In this document: positions 51,964-64,000 of the stretch, in pieces
Position numbering within the stretch: the stretch's first letter is position 1
Layout of the letters: each line of letters starts with the position of its first letter
NCBI GenBank assembly: GCA_036435485.1
Contig: CM071600.1
Span: 56,479,546 to 56,543,545, forward strand
DNA: 64,000 nucleotides
From: Saposhnikovia divaricata
Taxonomy: Eukaryota; Streptophyta; Magnoliopsida; Apiales; Apiaceae
Direction of reading: 5' to 3'
Made by a program: the position numbers and the translations under genes
The notes under the pieces: model-generated
The model's input: only the letters and a program-made list of their open reading frames with translations
Databases searched by the model: none
Told to the model about the DNA's origin: nothing

Positions 51964-52219
51964 TGGGAAGTGTATAGGAGAATGGTGAGGATTAGTAAAA
52001 GATATTTGGATAAGTAAGCAGAGAAGTTAAAGTTAAAACTTTAAACTAGTAAATATAGTAGTACTAGTTTGAGTTGGAGTTAAATACTACGTGGGAAAGA
52101 GGACTTATTTGATACAGTTGCTTTCCAACTCTACGTGTTTTTTTTTTCTCAAATCTTTCTAGGGTTCGGTCCTAATTATAATAATCTAATTCCAGTTATA
52201 ACCTTTCATTAAATAATAA
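51964..52219 (-). promoter_or_regulatory. upstream region of the PERK gene
   Basis: About 250 bp of AT-rich sequence between the PERK start codon and a Helitron-like repeat. No clear TATA box. If the repeat end at 52220 is real, the transposon lies close to the promoter. Confidence 0.35.
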
Positions 52220-53964
52220 CTAGTTGATAAAGCCGCGCTTCGCGGCGGCTTTACAATATTTTAAAAAAATTCATTACATTTACGTTATATTATAATATTA
52301 ATATTAAATTTTAATAATTAAATAATATTCTCTAATGAATCAATTTCTTGTTAAATACGATTCTTTCGATTGAGCCGCTCTCTCGTTAAAACCGAAATCC
52401 CAACTTTTTAACAACTTATATAATATTTTTTATCTATAAAATCGAACTGTAAAAATAAAATGAAATTTATGACTTCAGTATCAAATTCTAATAGCTAATA
52501 CAATCTTTTCTAGCGAGCCGTCTTCCCGTTAAATACGTTTCGAGCCGCTCTTATTTGAAACCGAAATTCTAACTTCATTATATAAATAGAGTAAATTCCA
52601 ATTTTTATATTCATTAAACTTTCTAATATTTATGGAGTTTTAAAAGATGAAAATACATCTTATATTTTCTGTATATTATACATATTCTTGTATTTATTTA
52701 TAATTTCCGCATGGGAATGTCTTTCTATTATGTTAACATATCAAAAAAAATTAAAATACGAAGACTTTTCGTTACGGGAATAATATTACATTTATGGATA
52801 TATTTTTGTAATGCAAGTATAATTAACTTGCATAAAAAAGTTAAAATAAAAGATTTCTAGGAAAAAAGATGTATAGTTTTAAAAAATCGTATAAGATGTC
52901 TCCACCGTCCTCGTATTCTACTTCCAATAAAACATTTTATTTTATGTATTAATTATATATTTAAACATTTTTTGTACGGTCTTATGTAATGAATCGCTTT
53001 CTTGTTAAACACATTTATTACTATTGATTCACTCTCTCGTTAAGACCAAAAACCTAACTTTTACATATATTACTTTGTATGATAATGTTTATCCATAAAA
53101 ATCAAATCCTAAAAATAAAATAAAATTTATAACATCATATGATATTTTAATAGCTAGCACGATCTTTTATAGTGAGCCGTCTTCCCGTTAAACACGTTTC
53201 GAGCCGCTCTCGTTTGGGATCGAAATTCTAACTTCATTACATATTATTGATGTTACTTATCTTTCACAACAATTTTTTTCCTTAAAATCAAAACCTAAAA
53301 AATAGAGTGAATTCCAATTTATACACTCTCTAAATTTTCTAAAAATTTTGGAGTTTTTGAAAATGAAAACACATCTTATTTTCTCTTTATATTATAGATA
53401 CTCCTGTATTTATTTAGGATTCCTGCATGACATTGTTCTTTTATTATGTTAACACATCAATTCTTTTCTTTTTAAATACGGTGACTTTTTTCATGACAAT
53501 AGTATTGGATTTATGAATAAATTTTCCTAATATAAGTATAATTAAATTATATAAAAAATATATAATTTAAGAAGATCGTACTTTCTATAAAATATTTAAT
53601 TATATGTCTGCTCTATATATTCAAACACCTATTCTAGTTCTAGTAGAACTTTTATTTATATATTTTTTCTATAAATTCGAACTCTTATTCTCTATAAATT
53701 CGAACTCCTATTCTACTTCCAATAGAACTTTTAATTGTATGTCTTATAAATACTTATTATACTTCCAATAGAACTTCTAATCATATGTCTTTCCTATAAA
53801 TTTGAACTCTTCTCCTTTATAAATTCGAACACCTATTCTACTTCTAATATGCTAATTTATATTTTTATATTTTTTAGTGTTTAAAATTCTAGAAAATTAG
53901 AAAAATCGATTGACACGATATTAGAGCGCCACCTAAACTCCCGCTATCCTCCTTTATATATATA
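52220..53964 (-). mobile_element. Helitron-like repeat, tandem copy 1
   Basis: On the minus strand the unit ends with a GC-rich hairpin (GCCGCG-CTT-CGCGGC type, 52232-52246), then TTATCAA and CTAG followed by T. That is the classic 3' end of a Helitron inserted at an AT site. The opposite end (near GGAGGATAGCGGGAGTTTAG) lacks an obvious TC start. There is no coding sequence. Inside, a segment of about 660 bp is itself repeated (around 52,510 and 53,170; GAGCCGTCTTCCCGTTAAA). AT-rich. Confidence 0.55.
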
Positions 53965-55716
53965 CTAGTTGATAAAGCCGCGCTTCGCAGCGGCGTTACA
54001 ATATTTTTAAAAAAATTCAATACATTTATGTTATATTATAATATTAATATTAAATTTTAATAATTAAATAATCTTCTCTAATGAATCAATTTCTTGTTAA
54101 ATACGATTCTTTCGATTGAGCCGCTCTCTCGTTAAAACCGAAATCCAAACTTTTTAACATATATTATAAAGACTTATATAATATTTTTTATCTATAAAAT
54201 CGAACCGTAAAAATAAAAAAAATTATGGCTTCAGTATCAAATTCTAATAGCTAATACAATCTTTTCTAGCGAGCCGTCTTCCCGTTAAATACGTTTCTAG
54301 CCGCTCTTATTTGAAACTGAAATTCTAACTTCATTATATAAAGAGAGTAAATTCCAATTTTTATATTCTTTAAACTTTCTAATATTTATGGAGTCTTAAA
54401 AGATGAAAATACATCTTATATTTTCTGTATATTATAGATATTCTTGTATTTATTTACAGTTTCCGCATGAGAATGTCTTTCTGTTATGTTAACATATTAA
54501 AAAAAATTTAAAATACGAAGACTTTTCGTTACGGGAATAATATTACATTTATGGATATATTTTTGTAATGCAAGTATAATTAACTTGTATAAAAAAGTTA
54601 AAATAAAGGATTTCTAGGAAAAAAGATGTATAGTTTTAAAAAATCGTATAAGACGTCTCCACCGTCCTCGTATTCTACTTCCAATAAAATATTTTATTTT
54701 ATGTATTAATTATATATTTAAACATCTTTTATACGGTCTTATCTAATGAACCGCTTTCTTGTTAAACACAGTTATTACTATTGATTAGCTCTCTCGTTAA
54801 GACCAAAAACCTAACTTTTACATATATTACTTGTATGATAATGTTTATCCATAAAAATCAAATCCTAAAAATAAAATAAAATTTATAACATCATATGATA
54901 TTTTAATAGCTAGTACAATCTTTTATAGTGAGCCGTCTTCCCGTTATACACATTTCGAGCCGCTCTCGTTTGGGATCGAAATTCTAACTTCATTACATAT
55001 TATTGATGATACTTATCTTACACAACAATTTTTTCAAAACCTAAAAAATAGAGTGAATTCTAATTTATACTTTCTAGATTTTCTAAATTTTTTGGAGTTT
55101 TAGAAAATGAAAACACGTCTTATTTTCTCTTTATATTATAGATACTCCTGTATTTATTTAGGATTCCTGCATGAGATTGTTCTTTTACTCATTGTTCTTT
55201 TATTATGTTAACACATTAATTCTTTTCTTTTTAAATACGGTGATTTTTTTCATGACAATAGTATTGGATTTATGAATAAATTTTCCTAATATAAGTATAA
55301 TTAACTTATATAAAAAATATATAATTTTAGAAGATCGTACTTTCTATAAAATATTTAATTATATGTCTGCTCTATATATTCAAATACCTATTCTAGTTCT
55401 AGTAGAACTTTTATTTATATATTTTTTCTATAAATTCGAACTCTTATTCTCTATAAATTCGAACTCCTATTCCACTTTCAATAGAACTTTTAATCGTATG
55501 CCTTATAAATACTTATTATACTTCCAATAGAACTTCTAATCATATATCTTCCCTATAAATTCGAACTCTTATCCTTTATAAATTTGAACATCTATTCTAT
55601 TTCTACTTCTAATATGCTAATTGATATTTTTATATTTATTAGTGTTTAAAATTCTAGAAAATTAGAAAAATCGATTGAGACGATATTAGAGCGCCACCTA
55701 AACTCCCGATATCCTC

Positions 55717-55719
<3 letters not shown>
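53965..55719 (-). mobile_element. Helitron-like repeat, tandem copy 2
   Basis: A second copy of the same unit abuts copy 1 directly, with period 1,745 bp. It has the same CTAG end and a hairpin with one changed stem base. Most of the sequence aligns with few substitutions and small indels. It ends in the AT microsatellite at 55,720. Confidence 0.55.

Positions 55720-55772
<53 letters not shown>
55720..55772 (+). repeat. (AT)n microsatellite
   Basis: About 26 AT units at the outer end of the second Helitron-like copy. Confidence 0.95.
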
Positions 55773-55774
<2 letters not shown>

Positions 55775-56102
55775 ATATTGATTGATTGATTATAATAATA
55801 CTTTGTTTTATCTCTGATTCTTGTATTACAAAAATTTTAAAATTTAAAATTATACACAACTTCTGCAAATGTAGAATAATTTAACAAAAGTATTATTAGA
55901 TAAAGTTATTTTAAGTATTTTAGGTTTGCAGATTTACGTGCAAAGTAAACTGACTGATCAAGTAATAATGATAAATTCATAACTATTTGTAAACTGTAGA
56001 TATGATATCCGAAGAATGTTTATCCTTAGTCTTTTTTGCCCGTGCTTTGCGAGCGGGCGTTGATTATTTTTAAAGTATATAATTGGTTAGAGTTACGATA
56101 TT
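55773..56102. repeat. left part of a decayed repeat split by the solo LTR
   Basis: Contains GATATGATATCCGAAGAATG and a GC-rich hairpin GCCCGTGCTTTGCGAGCGGGC (56,039-56,059). Related sequence occurs at 60,843-61,100 and 62,545-63,000. The last five bases (56098-56102, atatt) are the target duplication of the inserted element. Confidence 0.6.
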
Positions 56103-59100
56103 TGTAACACCCCTAGATCCGGGGTCAGGGATCTGGTCGTTACCGTCTCAATTCCCATCCACAGTTCAACATAAATATTAAATTACAACCTTGTGACCCA
56201 AAACAATAACATAAAACACACCCGTTATAGTCCCAGAGATGAAATCAGAGTAACAACCAAATTTTATTAAACACATTATGAGTTCTTACAACCCAAAAGA
56301 ATTTTAATATAAATACATACTCTTTGCCATCCATTTACATGAGTCATACTAGACCATATACTTAGTACTGAAAGAATAAATCTATCCTACCAATAGCTTT
56401 CTCTTCGGCTCTGGTAGTCTCATCGTCCTCGCCCGCATCGAGTGCGCCTTGTGCGAGTCATCTGGTCTAGCTGTTGTTGTGATATAATAATAAAGCAAGG
56501 GTGAGCAATAGCCCACCAACAATAATATTTAACTGAACGATAATATATAACAGTTCAAAAGTATCTTTCAAACCATATGCCATGCATTTACGGAAATGAT
56601 GCCAGTATAATATGAACGATGAAGTTACAAGGTAACTCAAAATGTAAATATATGAGGGAATATCTGCTATGTCGAAAATAAGCAAGATATTATAAAGAGG
56701 AACTTGCAAGGAAAATATTGCAATTCCAGTTACGAACACTTTTCCAGCTCTGCCAACAGTAATCATGTTGCAGGAAATAAATAAGTTTGGATGATGAACC
56801 AATGATGGAGTATTCACCGCGCCCGCTGTTCCAATCTTGATGATCAGTCAAGATCGTACAGCTCAAATTAGATTTACTACCGGTAGAAGGAAGAACTGAC
56901 GGCTTTACTTGTCTACCGCCTTACTAGCTCTCCCAGGCCAACGGTTGGGCCAAAGGGGATGGACCGGCGCTACTCGGCCTCTTACACGACTCCTAGTTCC
57001 AATAGAATTCATGATTCTGAATGTAACGTTCGTCCCCCTTTCCCCAAGTATAATACTTGTTGATAAGACTCTACAAAGTAGTCGTATCTAGTTGGAAAGG
57101 AAAATTCACCAATAACTTCCAAGCTATTGCTTGGTAACGAACATCAACTTGTTCCAACAATCTTACCCCTCGAAAGATGAGAAGGTAAACACAGACTTAA
57201 TGAGTCCATAGCAACCAAGTTGCGAGTGAAGAGGATAAATTATGACCGGGAAGTCAACAAGATAAATAACATTGCTCAAGTAGGTTCCCCTATAATATGG
57301 AAGTTTGAGCGAGCATTTAAATCCTTTTAAGATAGATTTAAATGAAAAAGAAAGAGTTGGGAACCTTTCCTTGATAAAATAGTCGTAAAAAGACTCCGAA
57401 ATATTTTACATAATATCTGGAGGTGGAAGGTAATCTCCGAATAATATAAATTATTTTAAAAAGAATTTTAAAAGGATTAAATAAATATTCCAAGAATATT
57501 TATTTACTCAATAATAATTATGGAATATTATTAACTCATAATATTGCTCGTAAGTAATCCTCGAATGAATATATGGAATTATTTAATAAATAAATCCCTC
57601 CTTAAATGAATATTCGAAATAATATTCATTAAATAATTAAACTCCAATAAATATTTAAAATAGTATTCAATAAATAAGTCGAACCTTAAATGAATATTTG
57701 AAAATAATGTTCATTTAATATTTACTCTTTTAAATGAAAATCCAAATAGCATTCATTTAATAAATAATCTTCTAAATGAATATCCAAATAATATTCATTT
57801 AGTAATCAAAACTTTAAAGGAATAATTGAAATAATATTCCTTAAGTAAATAGAACTTCCAATGAATATTTTAAAATAATATTCATTAAGTACATAAAACC
57901 TTAAATGAATATTCGAAAGTAATATTCATTTAATAAATAACATTCTAAAGAATATCAAAATAATATTCATTAAATATCAACTCTAAATGAATATTCAAAA
58001 TTAACATTCATTTATTATCTCTCGACTAAGATAATACTCGAATAACATTCCTCGAAATATTTCCAAGTAATTGATACTTTATGGAATATAATAACGTTTA
58101 ACAATAACCTTCCTCAGATAAATAATAATCTGTCGTTGGAATCCCTCCGGGTTTCCACGACTATCTATAACTCAAAATACCGACTCCCGGTCTATATTTA
58201 GAATGAATATCATATGCCCTTCGCTAAGGGTCTTACCAAAACAATCCGGCTTATTACTGATAAATCGTATCTAGTCTATAAGCCAATATCAATTCAGGGA
58301 ACAAGTATCACAAAAAAACCAGAGTCACAATATAATTGGAAACAGGCATGCATGCGATGGCATATGTAAAACAGAAATCATATACATATATTATCACAAC
58401 AACAGGTTCAAAGGTTTGAACACTTGCCTGGTAGTCGGGTGTGGGTAGAGGTAGCGTGTCCCGGTTCAGCTCGGTGATCTATAAACAATCAGAATATTCG
58501 AGATTAATCACCTAACACTTCTTTAGAAGGTTACGTATTACTTTACTTAAGTCGAAACACGCTTTCAAGTTATCTCGTTATGCACCCTTTTGTATAACTC
58601 TTTTTATTACCGATACGATCCGACTTTTGTTCGTTATTAAGACATGTCATTGTACTTACACTTGACATATACTTAAGCCGGGTAAGTCCTAAGGTCGGTC
58701 GTTTACGAACCAAGATTATACCTCGAGTTTTATCGCCCATTTTCTAAGTGTTTTACCAAAGTTATAACCAAGTATCCATTTTAGGGGTTCGTTTATATTT
58801 AACCTCGACTTGAACATTTTTATAAAATCGAAAAACGATCCAAATGACATGTGGTTTTCTTTCAAATCTTCCTCATGACCTCTAATATTTAATTACCATG
58901 ATTCGTCACAAACTTTCATATTTTACCGAGGTTCACTTTTAATAACGAACTTGTAGTTACGGTTTCGAACAACTTTTACTAAGTCGGCCATAACTCCTAA
59001 ACCGTAAGTCGGAATGCTTCGATTCTTTCGCCAAAGCGATCTATGACTCGAGATCTACAAGGTTAGATCATGTATCCATTAAGGTCAGAAATTTAACCTA

Positions 59101-60842
59101 ACTGTTATGCACGAATTACTAAGGTCTAATGAAAATCGGGCATTACGACGGCTATAAATCGAACGTTTCAAAATTGTTTTCAACACAACCAAGCCACACC
59201 GGGCATCCATACATCTTATACACATGTTATACATCTCAACAAGTCCAGGAATATTACTCTTCACCATCATAATCATCATATGGTCAAACCAACTACAAGA
59301 TCATGCTCATGATAACACTAATGTCATAACTATGCTAAAATCCACCAAAAACATACATAATCTTAAAATAAGATCTAGGGTTCTTAAGGATTATACCTTC
59401 CTTGGAGAGTGTCCTAGCCTTACTAAGCTTGTTATAGTCCTTGTATAGCCTCAACAAAGCTTAGATCATCCAAACAAAACAAGAAATCAAAGTTAGTTTC
59501 TAAGGGTTACTATTCATCATCACTTTTGTAAAAATCATAGAAAATCGAAAAATAAGAGTTTGGCTCTCAAATTTTTACCACATCTTGGCCTCTTCATAAG
59601 CTTTTTTTTGAGTCCTATATCATCTAATTTGAAGCTTCTTAGCTATGGTTTTGAACCCGTTTTTCCCACTGGACAGAAACTGGTCAGATTTGTTGCCCCA
59701 ACTTTGAGCATGGATTTGACTAGGCTATACTACTTTGTTGGCCATGAAATTTTGAACGAACCTTACACATGGTGTGGAGAGGCTATGATCAAAATTTGGT
59801 GATTTTAGAAGCTCTAGATTTTGAGATATGAATTTTTCTTTCATGGCTATTCTTGCTGGGCAGTTTTGAAGAAATGGAGAGAATGGAGTTTGCTTGGCTT
59901 GTCTTTGATCTCATCTAGTCTAAATGAATTATTGTTGATAATATCTTGCATAAAGCCACTTTAATAAAGTGCTTTGGTCATGGATGAGCTAATCAAGTGG
60001 ACAAGTGTTGCATTCTTGTGGAAAGGTGTGTGTTGTAAGCTAAGTGCTTGGTTGGTTTTCTAATGATGCTAGTTAACTTGTAACTAGCTTGGTTACTTGA
60101 TGTTATCCACTAGCACATGCATGTATCTTGATTCCTTGCTTGTTTCCTTGTCCGTTTATTACTCAATTCATTGATCGTTCGGAGGAATAACTCATTCGTT
60201 TCTAGTTAGGGTTTTATTGACAACCTTCTTAACATTTATAATACCATTCTCCATCTTTCTTGGTAACTCTCGAATTTAAATTCCTTAAATCCTCTCATTA
60301 AATCCTTAAGTCTATCAGTGTCCAGGGAATTCTCGGAGAAAATAAAAATGCTGTTTTTCAGAATCCGACAGCTTTTACATACACTTATTTTCCCCTCGAA
60401 TCACTAATACGAATTCAAAAATCCATTCCGGGTACTTCTATATAGTGTCGTCTCATAATATTCTCATTCCCACCAAAAACACTATTCATCCATTTTTCTT
60501 TACTTACTCTCTCGGTTTATACAAATGTCCCGGTTCTCTTTCGAACATTCCTTAACCCTTTTACGGAACCACCGGACTAATAACAGATATCGATTTGGAT
60601 GACATAAGAATAATCTTCTTCATTGGAATTGCCACCTCTTAATTTCCTTGGAGATAGATAATTCTTATATAAGTTGTCAACCAATACCATTCTTCATGGC
60701 ATATCATAATTGAATCCGAATCCATTCAATATCCATCTATTAACCCATTGATACATTCATACTCCAATACATAATAAAAGTTTTAATTAGTACAAAAAAT
60801 CTGGGTTCTTGCAAATTATATCCAAAATTTGGGGTTCTTACA
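56103..60842. mobile_element. solo-LTR-like element of 4.7 kb
   Basis: Ends TGTAACACCCC and GGGTTCTTACA (TG...CA). Flanked by ATATT at 56098-56102 and 60843-60847. No gag or pol and no internal direct repeat of the ends, so it looks like one very long LTR left after recombination. Its orientation is uncertain. Short open frames inside have no recognisable domain. It carries an array of small palindromic words at 57,440-58,020. A related empty site at about 62,585 supports the insertion borders. Confidence 0.7.
57440..58020. repeat. array of degenerate palindromic AATGAATATT units
   Basis: Roughly a dozen units of 40-50 bp built on AAATGAATATTCGAAATAAT followed by ATTCATTTAATAAAT. Each unit is nearly its own reverse complement (ATGAATATT...AATATTCAT). 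Spacing and sequence drift along the array. Confidence 0.75.
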
Positions 60843-61100
60843 ATATTCAAAAAATTCGTTTTCAATTTAAGAGAAAGATTTTACTATGCAAAATTTTTTA
60901 CAATGAAGATATGCACTTTGATATTATTGTTGTATAATCATGTTCAACTTTCTATCCTCACCCGCGTTTCGTGTACAGGCGTTGATTTTTTTCTTTTGGC
61001 TAAATAAAATTAATTAATCTCGTGAAGAAAAATGAAAATTTATGTTATTGGGATTAATATTTTTTTTTACTACTTCTTTGGACTAATATGTGTTTTCTAC
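60843..61100. repeat. right part of the decayed repeat split by the solo LTR
   Basis: Continues the sequence broken at 56102: CAAAAAATTCG, then TCACCCGCGTTTCGTGTACA and GGCGTTGATTTTTTT. The copy at 62,585-62,850 shows the same order without the insertion. Confidence 0.65.
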
Positions 61101-61112
61101 GTAGTTGTTAAT

Positions 61113-61292
61113 AGGGGTGTACATGGGTCGGTCAAACCGACCAACCCGAACCAAACCGGCCCTATTTTTAGCCGACCCAACCCGAAAAATTATAAACCGT
61201 TATGTAATTGGGTTAAATCAACTCCAACCCGATTTTAATGGGTTGGGTATGGGTTTAGATTATTTTGTGCCAACCCAACCCAACCCGGGAGA
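61113..61292. mobile_element. GGGTTGGG-rich MITE-like repeat
   Basis: Starts GGGGTGTACATGGGTCGG and ends in AACCCAACCCAACCCGGG. Interior of GACCCAACC and GGGTTGGGT words, partly self-complementary. Sequences of this kind are widespread in plant genomes. No clear target duplication was found. Confidence 0.45.
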
Positions 61293-62174
61293 TATTTTAG
61301 TAATTAATCGCATGATTACATTTTGTTCATGTTCTAGTTCATTTAGTATTATTTAGACCCACATTTCCTAGATATTATAACTTACTGGAAATGAGCTAAA
61401 TGAATTATACGATATATGATAACTTGAGCATTGAAAGAAAATCAAAGTAAAATTGCAAGTTAAACCAGCAGAGCAGATGTTATAATCTGATGAAACAAAC
61501 ATAAGGCATACATGTACAAAAGTATTTGCAGTTGTTAAGGCATACATCAAAAGTATTTGATGTTATAATCTGATGAAACAAACATAAGGCATACAACTTG
61601 TTAAGTTAAGTTTACAAAATTTGAACATAAGTATTTCAAAGTAATAATCTAATAAGATACATAAATCATACGAAATGCATAAATTCAAAATACTCATGCA
61701 ATCAAAATGAAATTATACCAGAAATGGCATTAACATGCCGAACAAAACAAAAATCTTTAAGAAGAAAAATATTTAAAAATAGAAATTGTGTGAACAATCT
61801 TTGATAAGCATTGATTCACCATCCTTCATTTTTCGTGAAATTAACATCAAACCTGCAAATTTGATGAAATAATATTAAGCATTTGCAATAATAGTGCTTG
61901 TAATGAAATCAAAATCAAGTGATCTTTCATTGGTTTTTTTTTGCCCAAAACATCATTTTCATCTCCATCCTTGTCATCTTCAAGATTTGTGATAGAAATG
62001 ACACTTTCATCATTAAGTTTTTTTGAGTTTGTTTGTATTTGTAGACTTATATTTTTAATATTTATCAAATCAATGCGACAACTCATATTTTAAATATAAT
62101 GAATTTTAAAAGTTTTTAAACTTCAAATTTGTTTCATTTAAATTACTAAATAATAGATTTTTAAGATTTTATGA
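61293..62174. other. AT-rich intergenic, short direct repeat
   Basis: No gene seen. A 36-bp direct repeat beginning GATGTTATAATCTGATGAAA occurs at about 61,476 and 61,559. Confidence 0.6.
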
Positions 62175-62508
62175 CCGTATGTTTGGTATTGTTGTTGTAG
62201 ATAGCAACATCAGTTTTTTCGTGAAAAAGAACTGAAAAAGTGTTTGGTAAAATTTGAAAGCTGCTTTTCTTCTGGTCGAAAAGATGCTTTTAGAGAAAGC
62301 AGGTCCCGTGTATGCTTTTGAAAAAAACTGCTTTTCAACTTTTGCGGAAAGCAGTTGCTGGTTTCAATATCAAACCTCACTAAAAACATTATTTTTATTC
62401 ACATATCAAAAATATTACCAAACAATCTTCAGCATTTTATAACACTTTTTGCACCAGTACTTTTTCCAAAAGCACAACAATTTTTAACAGCAATGCCAAA
62501 TAGAGCCT
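62175..62508 (-). mobile_element. MITE-like element, copy 2 (inverted relative to copy 1)
   Basis: Read in reverse it starts AAGGCTCTATTTGGCATTGC followed by TGTTAAAAATTGTTGTGCT, matching copy 1 at 16066. Its other end is TATGTTTGGTATTGTTGTTG. About 330 bp, longer and more complete than copy 1. No coding capacity. Confidence 0.6.
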
Positions 62509-63110
62509 TAGTTTGTACATAATAAGAATGATATGTTTCCAAGCATTTATTATTTTTAAAGTACATAATTTGCTAGAGTAACAATATTCAAAAAATTCGA
62601 TTTCAATCTAAGAGAAGTATTTCACGGTGCTAAATTTTTTAGAATGAAAATATGCACTTTGATGTTATAGTAGTATAATTGTGTTCAACTTCCTAGTCCG
62701 TACTCGATGCACAGACGTTGATTTTTTTTTTTTTGATTTAATAAAATCATTTAAGCTCGTGAACAAAAATGGAAAATTATGTTATTGGGACTAATATTTT
62801 TTTTACTACTTCTTGGGACTAATATGTTTATTTTTAAGTAGTCGTAAAGTTAAATTTAAAAAATTTGAATATAAGTATTTCAAAGTATTTTAATTCAAAA
62901 GAATAGAATAAAATATAAAATTCAATGATAAATTCTTAAATATTTGTAAACTGTAAATATGATATTCGAAGAATGTTTATCCTTTTATCTATGATTTACA
63001 TAATAGACATTAATTAAGTTTTGTGCCACGCATTGTGTTATCATATTTCCTTGGTTTTAAATGTTAAATATATCTTGATATTGATTTTTAGTCTATTATA
63101 ATATTATTAT
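62509..63110. repeat. third copy of the decayed hairpin-bearing repeat
   Basis: Contains AATATTCAAAAAATTCGAT (about 62,585), a degenerate hairpin region (GTCCGTACTCGATGCACAGACG, 62,696-62,717) and GATATGATATTCGAAGAATG (about 62,950). The order matches the split copy at 55,773-61,100 and serves as its uninterrupted relative. Confidence 0.6.
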
Positions 63111-63763
63111 TGATAGGCTAGAAATAGCCCAGGCTCAATTAGGCCCAACTTTAAGCCCAAAGCTACAAGCAAAATCATCTCATGAGAATAAGAGCAGCCC
63201 GGCCCAGGGTAATGGGCCCAAGCCCGGAGCCAGCTCTACGTGGCGTGGTCCCCACCCCAGACTAGGGGACCCCAGATTGATGACACCCAGCACACGTGGC
63301 ACCCCAGCTCAGCCAACGTCCCTACACCTGGCGCTGACCAACATTAAAAGCCAAAGAACAACACGTGTCAAATCATGTCTACCACAGTACTGCCACGCTC
63401 TGGTCAACGGTCTCCACAATTAGGGACACGTGTCCCACATCCCGGGAATTCAGCGGCCGGTCCCCCGATCCAACGGCCAGGGGAAGAGGTAACATACCCC
63501 TAAAACCCTAAGCCTAGGGCTATAAATACCCCTAGGAAATAGGGTTTAGGGGTTAGCCATTATTACACACCTACACACATTTATTACTCTTATGATACTC
63601 TACTTGATTATTATCTTCCAAAGCCAACTCTTATTCTCACGCCGGAGGCACCTCGGGGCCAAACCCCCCCTCCGGTGTTGTTTTGCAGACACCCCACCAC
63701 AGCTACACCCCTTCCGAGGCAGGAGTTGGCGAGGAAGGACCCGATCGAGATTCGGAGTTATCA
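63111..63763 (+). repeat. 5' LTR of an LTR retrotransposon running off the right edge
   Basis: 653 bp, TGATAGGCTAG to GGAGTTATCA, with TGATA/TATCA inverted ends. TATA box TATAAATAC at 63521-63529. Much more GC-rich than the neighbouring DNA. The primer site follows at once. The expected target duplication half is attat (63106-63110). Confidence 0.85.
63521..63529 (+). promoter_or_regulatory. LTR TATA box
   Basis: TATAAATAC inside GGGCTATAAATACCCC, 240 bp before the LTR end. A telo-box-like TAGGGTTTAGGGGTTAG follows at 63,540-63,556. Confidence 0.7.
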
Positions 63764-63764
63764 T

Positions 63765-63781
63765 TGGCGCTAGAAGGAGGG
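63765..63781 (+). other. primer-binding site
   Basis: TGGCGCTAGAAGGAGGG lies one base after the LTR end. The leading TGGCGC shows that it complements a tRNA 3' end; I cannot name the tRNA with certainty. Confidence 0.7.
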
Positions 63782-63855
63782 CTGAACCTCCGAACCCCAA
63801 AACCCCGAACTAAACAGACAAGCTAGAAAGACCTGAACCACTCAAAACCACAACC

Positions 63856-64000
63856 ATGCCTCGAAAAACTACCTCCACCCAACGTCAGGCACCCAGTGCC
63901 ACTAGAGACGAACCTCTGGTACCTATCCCGGAGCAAGTCCCACCTGTTCATATCCCAATCCAGGAGAGGCTCGGAATCGGGCCTAATGACGCCCGGGTAA
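63856..64000 (+). CDS. start of gag ORF (runs off window)
   Basis: ATG at 63856 opens a frame of 48 codons that is still open at the window edge. It begins MPRKTTSTQRQAPSATRDEP and is rich in Pro, Thr and Arg. Its place just after the LTR and primer site makes it the probable gag N-terminus of a Ty3/gypsy element. No domain is reached within the window. Confidence 0.6.
   Translation, partial: MPRKTTSTQRQAPSATRDEPLVPIPEQVPPVHIPIQERLGIGPNDARV

Noticed and set aside
57440..58020. CRISPR-like array
   Set aside because: The units are degenerate, AT-rich and contiguous, without unique spacers, in a plant nuclear genome.

Overview
This is nuclear DNA of a flowering plant, most likely a eudicot. 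The genes have many introns, the promoters carry telo-box and site II motifs, and nearly half the window is LTR-retrotransposon sequence. I cannot name the species. Four intact protein genes and one tRNA gene lie between about 18 and 52 kb, and both flanks are transposon-rich.

Region 1 (1-14,525): two nested Athila-type Ty3/gypsy elements, both on the minus strand. Element A (1-9,297, left end outside the window) has LTR, tRNA-Asp-type primer site, gag, pol and a third ORF. It sits inside the gag-pol ORF of element B (9,298-14,525). Four GC-rich boxes occur in the LTR of A and again ahead of its third ORF, which appears to have its own promoter. Region 2 (14,526-18,220): a degenerate RNase H-like gene, a MITE and a tiny isocitrate dehydrogenase-like fragment.

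Region 3 (18,222-51,963): a complete eIF3 subunit L gene (+), a La gene (-), a tRNA-Val(AAC) gene (+), a plastid rhomboid gene of RBL11 type (+) and a PERK-type receptor kinase gene (-). The La gene spans 19.3 kb because its ninth intron is 13.1 kb. That intron holds a long inverted repeat (arms about 1.47 kb, loop about 135 bp). A 7.6-kb tandem array of a non-autonomous LTR retrotransposon (one diverged LTR, then five LTRs alternating with four internal regions) interrupts one arm. A Pack-MULE carrying an ARM-repeat fragment sits near the end of the other arm. A Tourist-like MITE lies further along the intron. Another La intron holds a 323-bp SMART-type mini LTR element.

Region 4 (52,220-64,000): two tandem Helitron-like repeats of 1,745 bp, a 4.7-kb TSD-flanked solo-LTR-like element inserted in an older repeat (a related empty copy is visible at 62.5 kb), MITEs, and the 5' LTR, primer site and first gag codons of another LTR element that runs off the right edge.

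How the parts relate: eIF3L (translation initiation) and La (chaperone of RNA polymerase III transcripts) converge. La and the rhomboid gene diverge from a 368-bp gap that contains the tRNA gene. The most unusual material is La intron 9, where a transcribed long hairpin and a tandem retroelement array coexist.
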